DNA from: Maribacter polysaccharolyticus
GTDB lineage: Bacteria; Bacteroidota; Bacteroidia; Flavobacteriales; Flavobacteriaceae
Direction: 5' to 3'
Length of the DNA: 64,000 nt
Assembly (NCBI RefSeq): GCF_028882255.1
Contig: NZ_JARBUY010000001.1
Location: 309,975-373,974 of the forward strand
Both the position numbers and the translations under genes were made by a program. The notes beneath the pieces were generated by a model that searched no databases, had not been told where the DNA came from, and saw nothing but the letters and a program-made list of their open reading frames with translations. Within the stretch, counting starts at the first letter, position 1; every line of letters starts with the position of its first letter. This document shows positions 32,965 through 41,613 of this stretch, in pieces.

Positions 32965-34416
32965 TCAGTTTTTTAGCGGTAACGCGGCAGGTCGACGGAA
33001 TTCGATGACCCCCTTTTCCATGATGGTCTTTTCCACATCCGCTATGGACGACGGCACAAAAGCACTTAGGTTTTCCACACCATCCTCGGTGACCAAAGCG
33101 ACATCTTCAATACGGATATACAGGCGTTCCTCGGGAATCCAAATCATGGGGTCGATGGTGAAGACCATACCGGCCCTTAGGGGTACCCGACGCACGTTGC
33201 CCACATCATGCACGGCCATGCCCACGGGATGCTGAAAATGCCCCCGGAATTTCACCCCTTCTTGCACCGCTTTCAGATAATGGGGTTTGGCAAAGGATTT
33301 TCCTTTTAAATAGTCGTTCATGTCCGCAGCGGCCCGGTCGAGAACCTCATCGGAAGTAACACCGGGCTTAATATATTTGAACAGGGCATCCCGGTAAGCC
33401 ACGATGAAATTGTACAACGCCTTTTGGGCATCGTCGAATTTACCGTTCACGGGCCATATTCTGGTCACATCACTGGTGTAATACCGATAATCGGGTGCAT
33501 AATCCATCAATACCAGATCCCCGGATTTCAGTACATCCGTTTTATGAAAATAGTGTCCCATAAAGGCATTGGTACCCCCACCGATAATGGAGGCATAACC
33601 ATCGCCACGGGAACCGTTGACGTGGAAAATATATTTGGCGGCGGCATCGAGCTGATATTCAAAAACCCCCGGTTCGGTAGACCGCATGGCTTCGATGATC
33701 CCAAGACCTGCGATTTGTGTAGCCTTCCGTATCAGGGCAATTTCTTCCTTGCTTTTGATCAATCGCATCGCATCCATGATCGGGGATAAGTCGCGAATTT
33801 CAAATTGTGGGAACTGTGATTTTATTTTTTGTACGAATAACGCTTCCTTAGTCGATGAAGCGTCCCACGGATCGGCCGTTACCCGCGCCTGTGCATATAA
33901 AAGTTCATCCCTACTGTCGTTCCCTGTTTCTGCCGGACCTAGGGGGGTATAGAGCAGGGGGGTATCTGATTTAATAAGTCCAGTTCTGAGCAAATCGGAA
34001 GACAAAAATTCATATCCTTTTACATCATCGACCCCGGTAAGCTCCAAAACCAGTTCTTTGTCCTCTGCGGACAATATCTTACCCTGTCCTTTTTCACGGC
34101 TTTCATCCCGATGTGGCAGGTAAAGCGTTGTTTGCTTATTTTTTCCGTTTAGCATCAGATAGGCATGGTCGGTTTCCAATCCAGTGAGGTAGTAAAAAGT
34201 GTTCGATTGCCTAAAAACACTGAATCCGGGATGACCTCCAGCACCTTGCACCAGTGCTATGGCCTCATTGCCGATGGCATTGAATACCTTCGTTCTACGT
34301 TCGGTAAAATTGTCAATGGAAAAATCGGTTTGGTAATGATGGTTATCCTGAGCCTGTAATTGGTTTAGGCATAGACCAAGCAAAATGAGAAAATAGTTTG
34401 CACGTAAGTTCTTCAT
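32965..34416 (-). CDS. Secreted aminopeptidase P family (Xaa-Pro) peptidase
   Basis: The 483-residue protein has a signal peptide (Y-F-L-I-L-L-G-L-C-L-N-Q-L-Q-A-Q). It carries an N-terminal creatinase-like domain (about 30-190) and a C-terminal pita-bread M24 domain. Metal-ligand motifs are L-M-D-Y-A-P-D and T-S-D-V-T-R-I (two Asp), H-P-V-G-M-A-V-H-D (His) and I-R-I-E-D-V-A-L-V (Glu). The fourth-position T-I-E-P-G of classical enzymes reads T-I-D-P-M, so one Glu ligand is replaced by Asp. This change seems to belong to a flavobacterial subgroup and may still bind metal. It would release residues before proline from peptides. It is upstream of the M1 peptidase gene in a probable two-gene operon. 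Confidence 0.88.
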   Translation of the reverse strand: MKNLRANYFLILLGLCLNQLQAQDNHHYQTDFSIDNFTERRTKVFNAIGNEAIALVQGAGGHPGFSVFRQSNTFYYLTGLETDHAYLMLNGKNKQTTLYLPHRDESREKGQGKILSAEDKELVLELTGVDDVKGYEFLSSDLLRTGLIKSDTPLLYTPLGPAETGNDSRDELLYAQARVTADPWDASSTKEALFVQKIKSQFPQFEIRDLSPIMDAMRLIKSKEEIALIRKATQIAGLGIIEAMRSTEPGVFEYQLDAAAKYIFHVNGSRGDGYASIIGGGTNAFMGHYFHKTDVLKSGDLVLMDYAPDYRYYTSDVTRIWPVNGKFDDAQKALYNFIVAYRDALFKYIKPGVTSDEVLDRAAADMNDYLKGKSFAKPHYLKAVQEGVKFRGHFQHPVGMAVHDVGNVRRVPLRAGMVFTIDPMIWIPEERLYIRIEDVALVTEDGVENLSAFVPSSIADVEKTIMEKGVIEFRRPAALPLKN

Positions 34417-34849
34417 ATTTAGAAAATTTAATGGGTTTGGGTTGGTTTGTACTTTGACTTCAGGCTAATTTAATAAAATAGTTCTAACGGTTGGGGGCCT
34501 GCAATCCCCAAAAGCATCAATTAAATAAAGATATATTCCACCTAAATAGGACGGAAAATTGACGACAAAACCCTACAGGACTGATAATCAACCAAAGAAG
34601 TACAGATTAATGTTCCCTCATATTTTAAGAAGAGAAATACGGCGATCGACCAAAAGCACCGAAAAACAAAGCTAAACCAGATCGTATGCATTGACCCAAA
34701 GGTCTGTCCCCGACGATAAGGGTATATGAGAAAAAGGAGTACCCCATCATGGAAGGGAAGATGATCGTTCTATCAAATGATAGGGTAGCATCATACACAT
34801 CGTCGAAGCCATAGCGATGTACTTATTTGATGCTACCATCTGTACCGAT
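34417..34849. other. Non-coding interval with structured element
   Basis: No gene is visible in these 433 bases between the peptidase operon promoter side and the end of the metal island. A set of hairpins at 34770-34837 is described separately. No TAnnTTTG box on the minus strand was recognised for the peptidase operon. Confidence 0.5.
34770..34837. repeat. Nested and tandem inverted repeats at the end of the metal island
   Basis: GGTAGCATCA (34784-34793) pairs perfectly with TGATGCTACC (34828-34837). Within it ACATCG (34797-34802) pairs with CGATGT (34815-34820). Next to it CTATCA (34770-34775) pairs with TGATAG (34778-34783) across two bases. It lies 12 bases past the stop of the minus-strand lipoprotein gene and may be a terminator or RNA-stability element, though it lacks a T tract. 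Confidence 0.6.
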
Positions 34850-35092
34850 TTATTGTTTTACAACTTTCTTTAAATCCATATGGCATACAGGACATTGCCC
34901 TTCTTCTTTATAGGTTTTATCGCCTTCACATTTCATTGGGCATTGATATACCTCATGCGTAGCCGTTTCATCCGCTCCATGATCATGGTTTTCATGCACT
35001 TCCGTATTTTCCACTTTTTTTGTCTCCTTACACGATGTGAAAAACACCCCCATTCCCAAACTAATTGCCAATACTAAAATTACCTTCTTCAT
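34850..35092 (-). CDS. Small lipoprotein with heavy-metal-binding domain
   Basis: From the ATG at 35092 the product has 80 residues. The N-terminus is a lipoprotein signal with lipobox F-F-T-S-C, so the mature protein starts at Cys20 or so and is anchored in a membrane. After a His-rich spacer (E-N-H-D-H-G-A-D-E-T-A-T-H-E) comes one heavy-metal-binding domain: Y-Q-C-P-M-K-C-E-G-D-K-T-Y, then C-P-V-C-H-M-D-L. The same C-E-G-D-K-T-Y signature occurs in the first such domain of the P-type ATPase at 37792. It probably binds Cu or Ag in the periplasm. A longer start at 35113 adds 7 residues before the signal and is less likely. It is last in the metal operon. Confidence 0.85.
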   Translation of the reverse strand: MKKVILVLAISLGMGVFFTSCKETKKVENTEVHENHDHGADETATHEVYQCPMKCEGDKTYKEEGQCPVCHMDLKKVVKQ

Positions 35093-35124
35093 TTTAAAAT
35101 ATTTAATTGTCATTATATGTTTAT

Positions 35125-36897
35125 TCAGTTTATTACTTGTTTTACTTCCCCACAGGTAAGCATGGCGCTACCAAAATACGGATTGATTACCTTTTCTTCT
35201 TTGCTCAACCAATATGCGCCCCTGTTATTATCGGCCATTGGACAAAATTCCACATAGACTTTTTCATTTACCCCAAATCGTTGCACAACGTTGATCAGGT
35301 GTGAGGACAAATGCTTGAAATGGTTTCTTTGTGCATTGATATCCGACATTTCGGAAATGGCCGACGTAGCGGTTATCAGTTCTTTTTCCAAAACCATCCA
35401 AAGTTCATGGGAGGTATTATCCGATAATAGCTTGCTATCGACCATACCTAGATTGTTGCGTAAATTTACGGCACTTGATGTTATATTTTTCGGATTTTCC
35501 TCGATGAAAGCATCTTTCAAATTGATGTAATCATTAAAAATCGCTTTTAATTGTCCTTGGAATTTTACCGGCACCTCCATGCGTTCATGCCCAGGGGTCG
35601 GGTCACTTTCTTTTTTTGATGATGCGGTATCCGTTCCCATATGTCCTTCATGGCCCGTCATTGTTGTGCCACCACCCTTATTCATCATTGATTTTTTACC
35701 CTGTAATTGGGCAGCTGCATCAACGGTAAAGGTACCATTCACCACGATTTCGTTTCCAGCGGACAGGCCTTCCAAAACTTCATAATCATCTCCTATACGG
35801 CTCCCTAAAACCACTTCACGCATTTCAAAAACCGGTTGGTTTGGATCGGTTTTCAAATAGACCACTGATCGTTCCCCTGTCCATAAAATCGCCGATGCAG
35901 GTAGGGTCAGTACATTCTTGGTATCTTTCGTACCCCCAACCACCTTGGCAGCCACGAACATTCCTGGTTTGAATAAAGCGTTTTCATTATTGAGCACCAC
36001 GCGCAAGGTCACCGTTCTTGTACTTGCATTTACTATGGGGGCTATGAAATCCACTTTCCCCTTGAATTCCTTATTGCCATAAGCATTCGTAGTTACCACA
36101 ACTTCTTGTCCCTTTTCAAATAGGTTTATTTGATTTTCATACACATCGAAGTTTGCCCAAACGGTGTTGAGATCGGCAATTTTCAATAAGGGCTGACCTT
36201 GTCGGACAAAATCCCCTTGGGCCACCGACTTTTCTATGACCGTACCGGAAACGGTGGCGTGGACCGGGAAATTTTCCTGTACGATTCCCGTTTCCTCAAT
36301 CTGACTGATTTGATTGTCGGAAAGTTTCAATAACTTCAATTTATTACGTACTGCCTTGTATAATGCAGGTTGCGATTCCTTTAATTTGGCCGCGGTTATC
36401 AATTCCTGTTGTGCAGCATACAGTTCCGGGGAATAAATGGTTGCCATCAACTGGCCTTTACGGACTTTTTCCCCGGTAGTACTGACATATAGCCTTTCTA
36501 TTCTACCTGAAAAGTAACTGACTTGAACCGTATTTGCCTCTTCATTTTCAACGATTTTACCAGACAATTTCACGGTACTGCCTTCCAATTTACCTTGGCC
36601 GATAATCGTTGTTTGGATGTTGGCCAATGCCATGGCGTTTTCTGTCAATTTGAATTGATTTGCCAACATCCCATCACTACCACTTTCGATGGGTATCAAA
36701 TCCATTCCGCAAATAGGGCATTCGCCCGGTTCGGGTTGCATGATTTGTGGGTGCATGGAGCAGGTCCACATGTGATTGGTTTCTGTAACCGTATCGTGAT
36801 TGTGGTCTGTTTCTTTCTTTGATGCCCCCCCGAAGATCATCCATCCCAAAAGTAGGCCAATGATCAAAGTGCCCAAATACAGTATATATTTTTTCAT
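35125..36897 (-). CDS. cusB: RND efflux periplasmic adaptor, CusB type, with HMBD and DUF3347
   Basis: The 590-residue protein has an N-terminal membrane anchor or signal (I-L-Y-L-G-T-L-I-I-G-L-L-L-G-W-M). A heavy-metal-binding domain follows at about 44-72 (W-T-C-S-M-H-P, C-P-I-C-G-M-D-L), then the barrel-sandwich and helical hairpin of membrane-fusion proteins (about 100-420). DUF3347 is at about 440-590 (F-C-P-M-A-D-N-N-R-G-A-Y-W, N-P-Y-F-G-x-x-M-L-T-C-G). CusB links the inner-membrane pump to the outer-membrane channel and hands over Cu+ or Ag+. The N- and C-terminal domains add metal-binding groups not present in E. coli CusB. It starts 4 bases after the PepSY stop and is separated from the pump gene by three others. 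Confidence 0.9.
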   Translation of the reverse strand: MKKYILYLGTLIIGLLLGWMIFGGASKKETDHNHDTVTETNHMWTCSMHPQIMQPEPGECPICGMDLIPIESGSDGMLANQFKLTENAMALANIQTTIIGQGKLEGSTVKLSGKIVENEEANTVQVSYFSGRIERLYVSTTGEKVRKGQLMATIYSPELYAAQQELITAAKLKESQPALYKAVRNKLKLLKLSDNQISQIEETGIVQENFPVHATVSGTVIEKSVAQGDFVRQGQPLLKIADLNTVWANFDVYENQINLFEKGQEVVVTTNAYGNKEFKGKVDFIAPIVNASTRTVTLRVVLNNENALFKPGMFVAAKVVGGTKDTKNVLTLPASAILWTGERSVVYLKTDPNQPVFEMREVVLGSRIGDDYEVLEGLSAGNEIVVNGTFTVDAAAQLQGKKSMMNKGGGTTMTGHEGHMGTDTASSKKESDPTPGHERMEVPVKFQGQLKAIFNDYINLKDAFIEENPKNITSSAVNLRNNLGMVDSKLLSDNTSHELWMVLEKELITATSAISEMSDINAQRNHFKHLSSHLINVVQRFGVNEKVYVEFCPMADNNRGAYWLSKEEKVINPYFGSAMLTCGEVKQVIN

Positions 36898-36901
36898 TAT
36901 T

Positions 36902-37612
36902 CTATGGTTTAATTTTTCTTTTTATTTTTCCAATGGAAGGTGAGGAGGTGTACCAAACTAAAAATCCGCTTAACACCGTAATCAATCCCAAAAGGGAAAA
37001 TGCCCTCAAGACCGTCGTATTGAAATTATCCCTTCCTTCATAATCCATGGTATGTGTCATCCATAAAAAATCAAACCAACGCCAACTTCGATGCCGTACC
37101 GTTTGAAATTTTCCATCCTTGACCGAAACATAAGCTTTTAAGGCTTCATCCGATTTGTACGAAATAACATAAGCCGGCAATAACTTTTCACGGTATTCGT
37201 GGTGCTTTCCCACCTCATTTATTTGCTCGACCGATGCTACTTCCAAATTGTTTCCCATATGGTTTTTTGCGATGTAAAGGGCTTCCGAAACGGTGATACC
37301 ATGTTTTGGATTTCCGTTGGTAGCATTAAACAACTGCTTCTTATTTACCCAATAATATGGTCTATTGCCAATATCCCTTAGTGCAATGGTATTCACACCT
37401 TCGGAAACATCGAGCTGGGAAGGACTTATCAGGGTCTTAAAGGATTTTGGGGCATAGTCCGGATCCTTAAATTGATCCCCGTGGATCTCATCAAGGTCCG
37501 TCCAACTGAAATACAAGCCACTTATCGTCCAAAAAAGGAATTGGACCCCCAAAAACAAACCTAAATAACGATGTGTTTTCCTGATTTTTAACGCTGTTTT
37601 TCTCTTTATCAT
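36902..37612 (-). CDS. PepSY-domain membrane protein in the metal operon
   Basis: The 236-residue protein has two membrane segments, one near residues 15-35 (Y-L-G-L-F-L-G-V-Q-F-L-F-W-T-I-S-G-L-Y-F) and one near 205-225 (A-F-S-L-L-G-L-I-T-V-L-S-G-F-L-V-W). A periplasmic region with a PepSY-like repeat lies between them (S-E-A-L-Y-I-A-K-N-H-M-G-N-N). The start K-T-H-R-Y-L-G-L resembles PepSY-associated transmembrane proteins linked to ferric or copper reduction and siderophore systems. Its job in copper handling is unknown. Possible roles are metal reduction or protease inhibition. It is translationally close to cusB (4 bases) and 179 bases after the ATPase gene. Confidence 0.78.
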   Translation of the reverse strand: MIKRKTALKIRKTHRYLGLFLGVQFLFWTISGLYFSWTDLDEIHGDQFKDPDYAPKSFKTLISPSQLDVSEGVNTIALRDIGNRPYYWVNKKQLFNATNGNPKHGITVSEALYIAKNHMGNNLEVASVEQINEVGKHHEYREKLLPAYVISYKSDEALKAYVSVKDGKFQTVRHRSWRWFDFLWMTHTMDYEGRDNFNTTVLRAFSLLGLITVLSGFLVWYTSSPSIGKIKRKIKP

Positions 37613-37791
37613 CTTATTTACCCAATTTTATATTCCTAATGCTTCCTGTAACCCCAAAACATAATCCATGACCCCAACTGTTCATACCCCGGTAATTTTG
37701 ATAACCGCCAAATCAGCCAGTTTCATTTATACGGGATTCCCTTTAGAATGCCAATCTTTTTGATATTTTAAAAACTGTTCCAAGCACTACA

Positions 37792-40290
37792 TCAAATGCT
37801 TATGGTCTTTAATCTTAGGGCATTGCTTATGACCGAAACCGAGCTAAAACTCATGGCTAAAGCTGCAATCATCGGGGATAGTAAAATACCAAAGAACGGG
37901 TATAGTACCCCTGCGGCAATAGGCACGCCCAAAGTGTTATAGATCAGGGCGAAAAACAGGTTTTGCTTAATGTTTTTCATCACATTGTCGCTTAGATTCC
38001 TTGCTTTTACAATCCCGTGTAAATCGCCTTTTACCAGCGTTATCATAGCACTTTCTATGGCCACATCGGTTCCTGTTCCCATGGCAATCCCCACGTCACT
38101 TTTCGCCAATGCAGGCGCATCGTTGATACCATCCCCGGCCATGGCAACTACCATGCCCTGTTCTTGAAGTTCCGCGACCTCATTGAGTTTATCTTCGGGA
38201 AGCATTCCTGCTTTGAAATCTGCCAAATCAAGTTCCGATGCTACCGCTTGTGCCGTAACGTGGTTATCCCCTGTGAGCATGATCACACCGATCCCTTTAT
38301 CTTGAAGGGTTTTGATGGCCTTGGCGCTGGTTTCCTTTATCTTATCACCAATAACCACAAAGCCCTTCACTTTTTCATCAATCGCCAAATAGGATACTGT
38401 TTTCCCTAGTTGCTGATACTTTTTGGCTTCCTCCTGGATCTCAAAAGAAATTTCCGCCTTGGCAAACTCCATCATTTTAGCATTCCCCAATGCCACCTTT
38501 TTACCATTTATTTTCGCTTCAACACCTTTTCCCGTAACAGCACTGAAAGATTCGGATTTCATGATTTCGGCATTGTGTTCTTTTCCATATTTTACGGTAG
38601 CTTCGGCCAACGGATGTTCGCTATTGGTATTCAGGGATACCATATGGCTTAGTATTTCCATTTCTTTGAGGTCACCGAAGGCCCGAACGGTTTCCACGGT
38701 GGGTTTCCCCTCTGTAATGGTGCCTGTTTTATCGACGATAAGTGTACTGACCTTATTCATTTTTTCGAGGGCTTCGGCACTTTTTATCAATACCCCATTC
38801 TGGGCCCCTTTACCCACACCCACCATTACCGACATAGGTGTTGCCAATCCCAATGCGCACGGGCATGCAATGATCAAAACCGCAATGGCATTCACAAAAG
38901 CATACACATAAGCAGGTTCTGGACCCCAGATTGCCCAAACGATGAAGGTCAGGATTGATATCATCACGACAATGGGAACAAAATATCCCGAAACCTTATC
39001 GGCTAAATTTTGAATGGGGGCCCGGCTTCTACTGGCATCATTGACCATATGGATAATCTGCGACAGCAACGTATCACTACCCACTTTTTCGGCTTTCATC
39101 AAAAAAGATCGATTGCCATTGATGGTACCGCTACTAACTTTATCATTTATCGTCTTGCTCACCGGAATGGGCTCCCCGGTGATCATGGATTCATCGATAC
39201 TGGTTTCCCCATCGGTTATGACGCCATCTACGGGAATCTTGTCCCCCGGTTTTACTTTTAGGATATCACCTAACCCTATCTCGTCGATACTGACTTGGAC
39301 CTCTTCACCATCGACCATTTTTATGGCCTTGTTCGGTGCTAATTTCAATAATTCCTTAATTGCCGTGTTGGTCTTACTATGGGCACGGGCCTCTAATAAC
39401 TGACCTAAAAGCACCAACGTCAAAATAACGGTTGCTGCCTCAAAATACACATGAACCGCTCCGGATTCGGTTTTGAACTGCATTGGAAAAACCCCAGGGA
39501 ACAACATTCCTATAACACTGAACGTCCAGGCTACACCTGCACCGATCCCGATAAGGGTAAACATATTGAGATTCCATGTTTTTATACTTCTAAAAGCACG
39601 TTCAAAGAACATCCAAGTAGCATAAAACACTACTGGAATGGATAATGCAAACTGAATCCAATTCCAATATTTCTGTTCCATGATATCGTAAAGCGGATTA
39701 TTGGTTAGCATTTCGCTCATGGCAATCACGAAAATGGGCAACGTAAATGCAATGGCCAGCCAAAACTTTTTCAATAGTCCCCTATAGGTCTTTTCTTCCG
39801 CTGAAAGGTCGGATTGCATGGGTACCAAATCCATTCCGCAAATAGGGCAGGACCCAGCTTCATCCTCTACGATTTCCGGATGCATAGGACACGTCCATTG
39901 TGCTGTCGAGGTGGCTGATAAATTTTGTTCTTCGACCAAATCCATGCCACAAACAGGGCAATCGCCAGGTTGGTCATAAGTTTTATCCCCTTCACAATGC
40001 ATAGGGCAATAAAAGGTTCCCGTACCTTTTCCTTTGGGTCGTTTTGCCTTTTTTGGCCCTGAACGATGATGGTGTTCGCCGGGTTTGTGAATACTATAGC
40101 TACCACCATCCGCTATCAATGCCTTTTGAAATGTTTCCAAAGGAATATGGCTTTCCATTTCAATGGAAGCTTCGGCTTTTTCCAAATTAACCGTTGCTTT
40201 GGAAACGCCTTTCACTTTGGAAAGCGTCTCTTCTACGTGACTGCGACAACCGTTGCATGTCATCCCATGTATGTGATAAGTGTGTTTCAT
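37792..40290 (-). CDS. copA: Copper-translocating P1B-type ATPase, CopA-like, with two extra metal domains
   Basis: The 832-residue pump has an N-terminal HMA domain with G-M-T-C-N-G-C (residues 9-15). Two heavy-metal-binding domains follow at about 92-119 and 133-160 (Y-C-P-M-H-C-E-G-D-K-T-Y and W-T-C-P-M-H-P, each ending C-P-x-C-G-M-D-L), and then eight membrane helices. The channel motif C-P-C is near 474, the phosphorylated D-K-T-G-T near 517 and G-D-G-I-N-D-A-P near 717. It exports Cu+ or Ag+ from the cytoplasm to the periplasm using ATP, from where the Cus pump can expel it. C-P-C and HMA C-x-x-C favour monovalent copper or silver over zinc or cadmium. It lies 87 bases after the TolC gene. 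Confidence 0.93.
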   Translation of the reverse strand: MKHTYHIHGMTCNGCRSHVEETLSKVKGVSKATVNLEKAEASIEMESHIPLETFQKALIADGGSYSIHKPGEHHHRSGPKKAKRPKGKGTGTFYCPMHCEGDKTYDQPGDCPVCGMDLVEEQNLSATSTAQWTCPMHPEIVEDEAGSCPICGMDLVPMQSDLSAEEKTYRGLLKKFWLAIAFTLPIFVIAMSEMLTNNPLYDIMEQKYWNWIQFALSIPVVFYATWMFFERAFRSIKTWNLNMFTLIGIGAGVAWTFSVIGMLFPGVFPMQFKTESGAVHVYFEAATVILTLVLLGQLLEARAHSKTNTAIKELLKLAPNKAIKMVDGEEVQVSIDEIGLGDILKVKPGDKIPVDGVITDGETSIDESMITGEPIPVSKTINDKVSSGTINGNRSFLMKAEKVGSDTLLSQIIHMVNDASRSRAPIQNLADKVSGYFVPIVVMISILTFIVWAIWGPEPAYVYAFVNAIAVLIIACPCALGLATPMSVMVGVGKGAQNGVLIKSAEALEKMNKVSTLIVDKTGTITEGKPTVETVRAFGDLKEMEILSHMVSLNTNSEHPLAEATVKYGKEHNAEIMKSESFSAVTGKGVEAKINGKKVALGNAKMMEFAKAEISFEIQEEAKKYQQLGKTVSYLAIDEKVKGFVVIGDKIKETSAKAIKTLQDKGIGVIMLTGDNHVTAQAVASELDLADFKAGMLPEDKLNEVAELQEQGMVVAMAGDGINDAPALAKSDVGIAMGTGTDVAIESAMITLVKGDLHGIVKARNLSDNVMKNIKQNLFFALIYNTLGVPIAAGVLYPFFGILLSPMIAALAMSFSSVSVISNALRLKTISI

Positions 40291-40377
40291 CTCTTGATTA
40301 TGGTTATTAAAGGTCGGATGTTCTTCGCTATTTACAAGCTACCATACGTTCGTTCTTGCACATTGGGCCTTTTTTTA

Positions 40378-41613
40378 TTACTGTATTAAATAGTTAATGA
40401 TCGTTGTCGCTACATAGTAGGACTTTATGGATTCTATTTGGTTCATTTGAAATTTCAATTGCAGTTCTTGAATGTCCAATACATCATTAAAATCAATCGT
40501 ACCTGTTTCGTAGCTTTTGATTAAAATGTCTTCTGCATCTTTAGCTTGCTTTAAGTTTTTAGCTTGAATGGCATAACTTATTCGTGCAGAAATGCGTTCA
40601 TTGGTCACCTTATCCAAAAGCGTTTCCAATGTATTTAAACGTTCCTGTTTTTGAGCGGTTATTTCCTGCTGTTCCAACTCATTTTGCTTGGTCTGGGATT
40701 TGTTTTTTTTATTGAAAATAGGAATGGATAACGAAACCATGGGCATTACGATATCTTTTCCGTTATCGGAGAAACTCATATCGGGGCGTTCGTCAACATT
40801 GATATAGTCCAAACCGAAACCGATCATGGGAAGGCTCTCTTTTTGATTTAACAGTTCGGATTGTGCAACGGACCGATAAAGCTTGTCATATTTCAACAAT
40901 TCGGGATGCACGTCCAAATCTCCGGCATTCATTTCAAAATCTTCCGATGGAATATCCAATGCATCGATTATAGTAACCGAAACCCCATTATCCCTGTTCA
41001 AAAGGTTATTGAGATAAGACTGTTCCGCTAAAAATTGATGGTGCAAAACATCCTTTAGTTGTTGCATTTCGTTTTGACGCATTTGCAATCGCAACACATC
41101 AACAGCAGATGCCTTACCCACCTCAACAGAGGTCAAAGCCAATGTTTCATAGGTTTCGAGCAATTCGATATTTTCGGTCAGCACCCCTTGTTTGGCTTTG
41201 TTGGCGTATAAATTGTAATAGGACTGGGATACCGAAGCCATTAACTTTCGCTTTGCGATAACGATGTCTTCATATTTGGCATCGGCTAACGAACCCACAT
41301 AATTTCCCCTTGCGGTAATCGTCCCGAACCAAGGTAACATTTGTTTGGCAGAAACTTTAAACCGTTGTGCACCGGTGCGTGTTTCAGGTTCACTTACAAA
41401 ATAGCCTACTCCGAATTCGGTATTGGGAATGGTATTGACTTCATTCACCTTTTCGGAAGCTCTTTTATATTGCAACTCGAATTTTTGAATTTCCGGATTG
41501 TTCATCAAGGCTTCATCAATGAGTACTTCCAATTGTTGGGCGTCGGCAGAAAGACCCAAAAACCATGAACCAAGAGCCAAGGCCAATTTCAAGTTAATCG
41601 ATCTATATTTCAT
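40378..41613 (-). CDS. TolC-family outer membrane channel (CusC role)
   Basis: The 411-residue protein has a signal peptide (L-A-L-A-L-G-S-W-F-L-G-L-S-A-D-A-Q) and two long alpha-helical repeats typical of TolC-type efflux proteins, rich in Gln, Leu and Ser with long coiled segments near 100-215 and 290-400. There is no lipobox, in contrast to the OprM-type protein at 54818. Its start overlaps the end of the pump gene by 4 bases (41610-41613), so the two are translationally coupled and likely assemble with CusB. It would form the outer-membrane exit for copper or silver. The sequence diverges widely within this family, so the specific partner is taken from operon context. Confidence 0.85.
   Translation of the reverse strand: MKYRSINLKLALALGSWFLGLSADAQQLEVLIDEALMNNPEIQKFELQYKRASEKVNEVNTIPNTEFGVGYFVSEPETRTGAQRFKVSAKQMLPWFGTITARGNYVGSLADAKYEDIVIAKRKLMASVSQSYYNLYANKAKQGVLTENIELLETYETLALTSVEVGKASAVDVLRLQMRQNEMQQLKDVLHHQFLAEQSYLNNLLNRDNGVSVTIIDALDIPSEDFEMNAGDLDVHPELLKYDKLYRSVAQSELLNQKESLPMIGFGLDYINVDERPDMSFSDNGKDIVMPMVSLSIPIFNKKNKSQTKQNELEQQEITAQKQERLNTLETLLDKVTNERISARISYAIQAKNLKQAKDAEDILIKSYETGTIDFNDVLDIQELQLKFQMNQIESIKSYYVATTIINYLIQ

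Noticed and set aside
38423-38911. 162-codon plus-strand frame inside copA
   Set aside because: Antisense shadow of the P-type ATPase.
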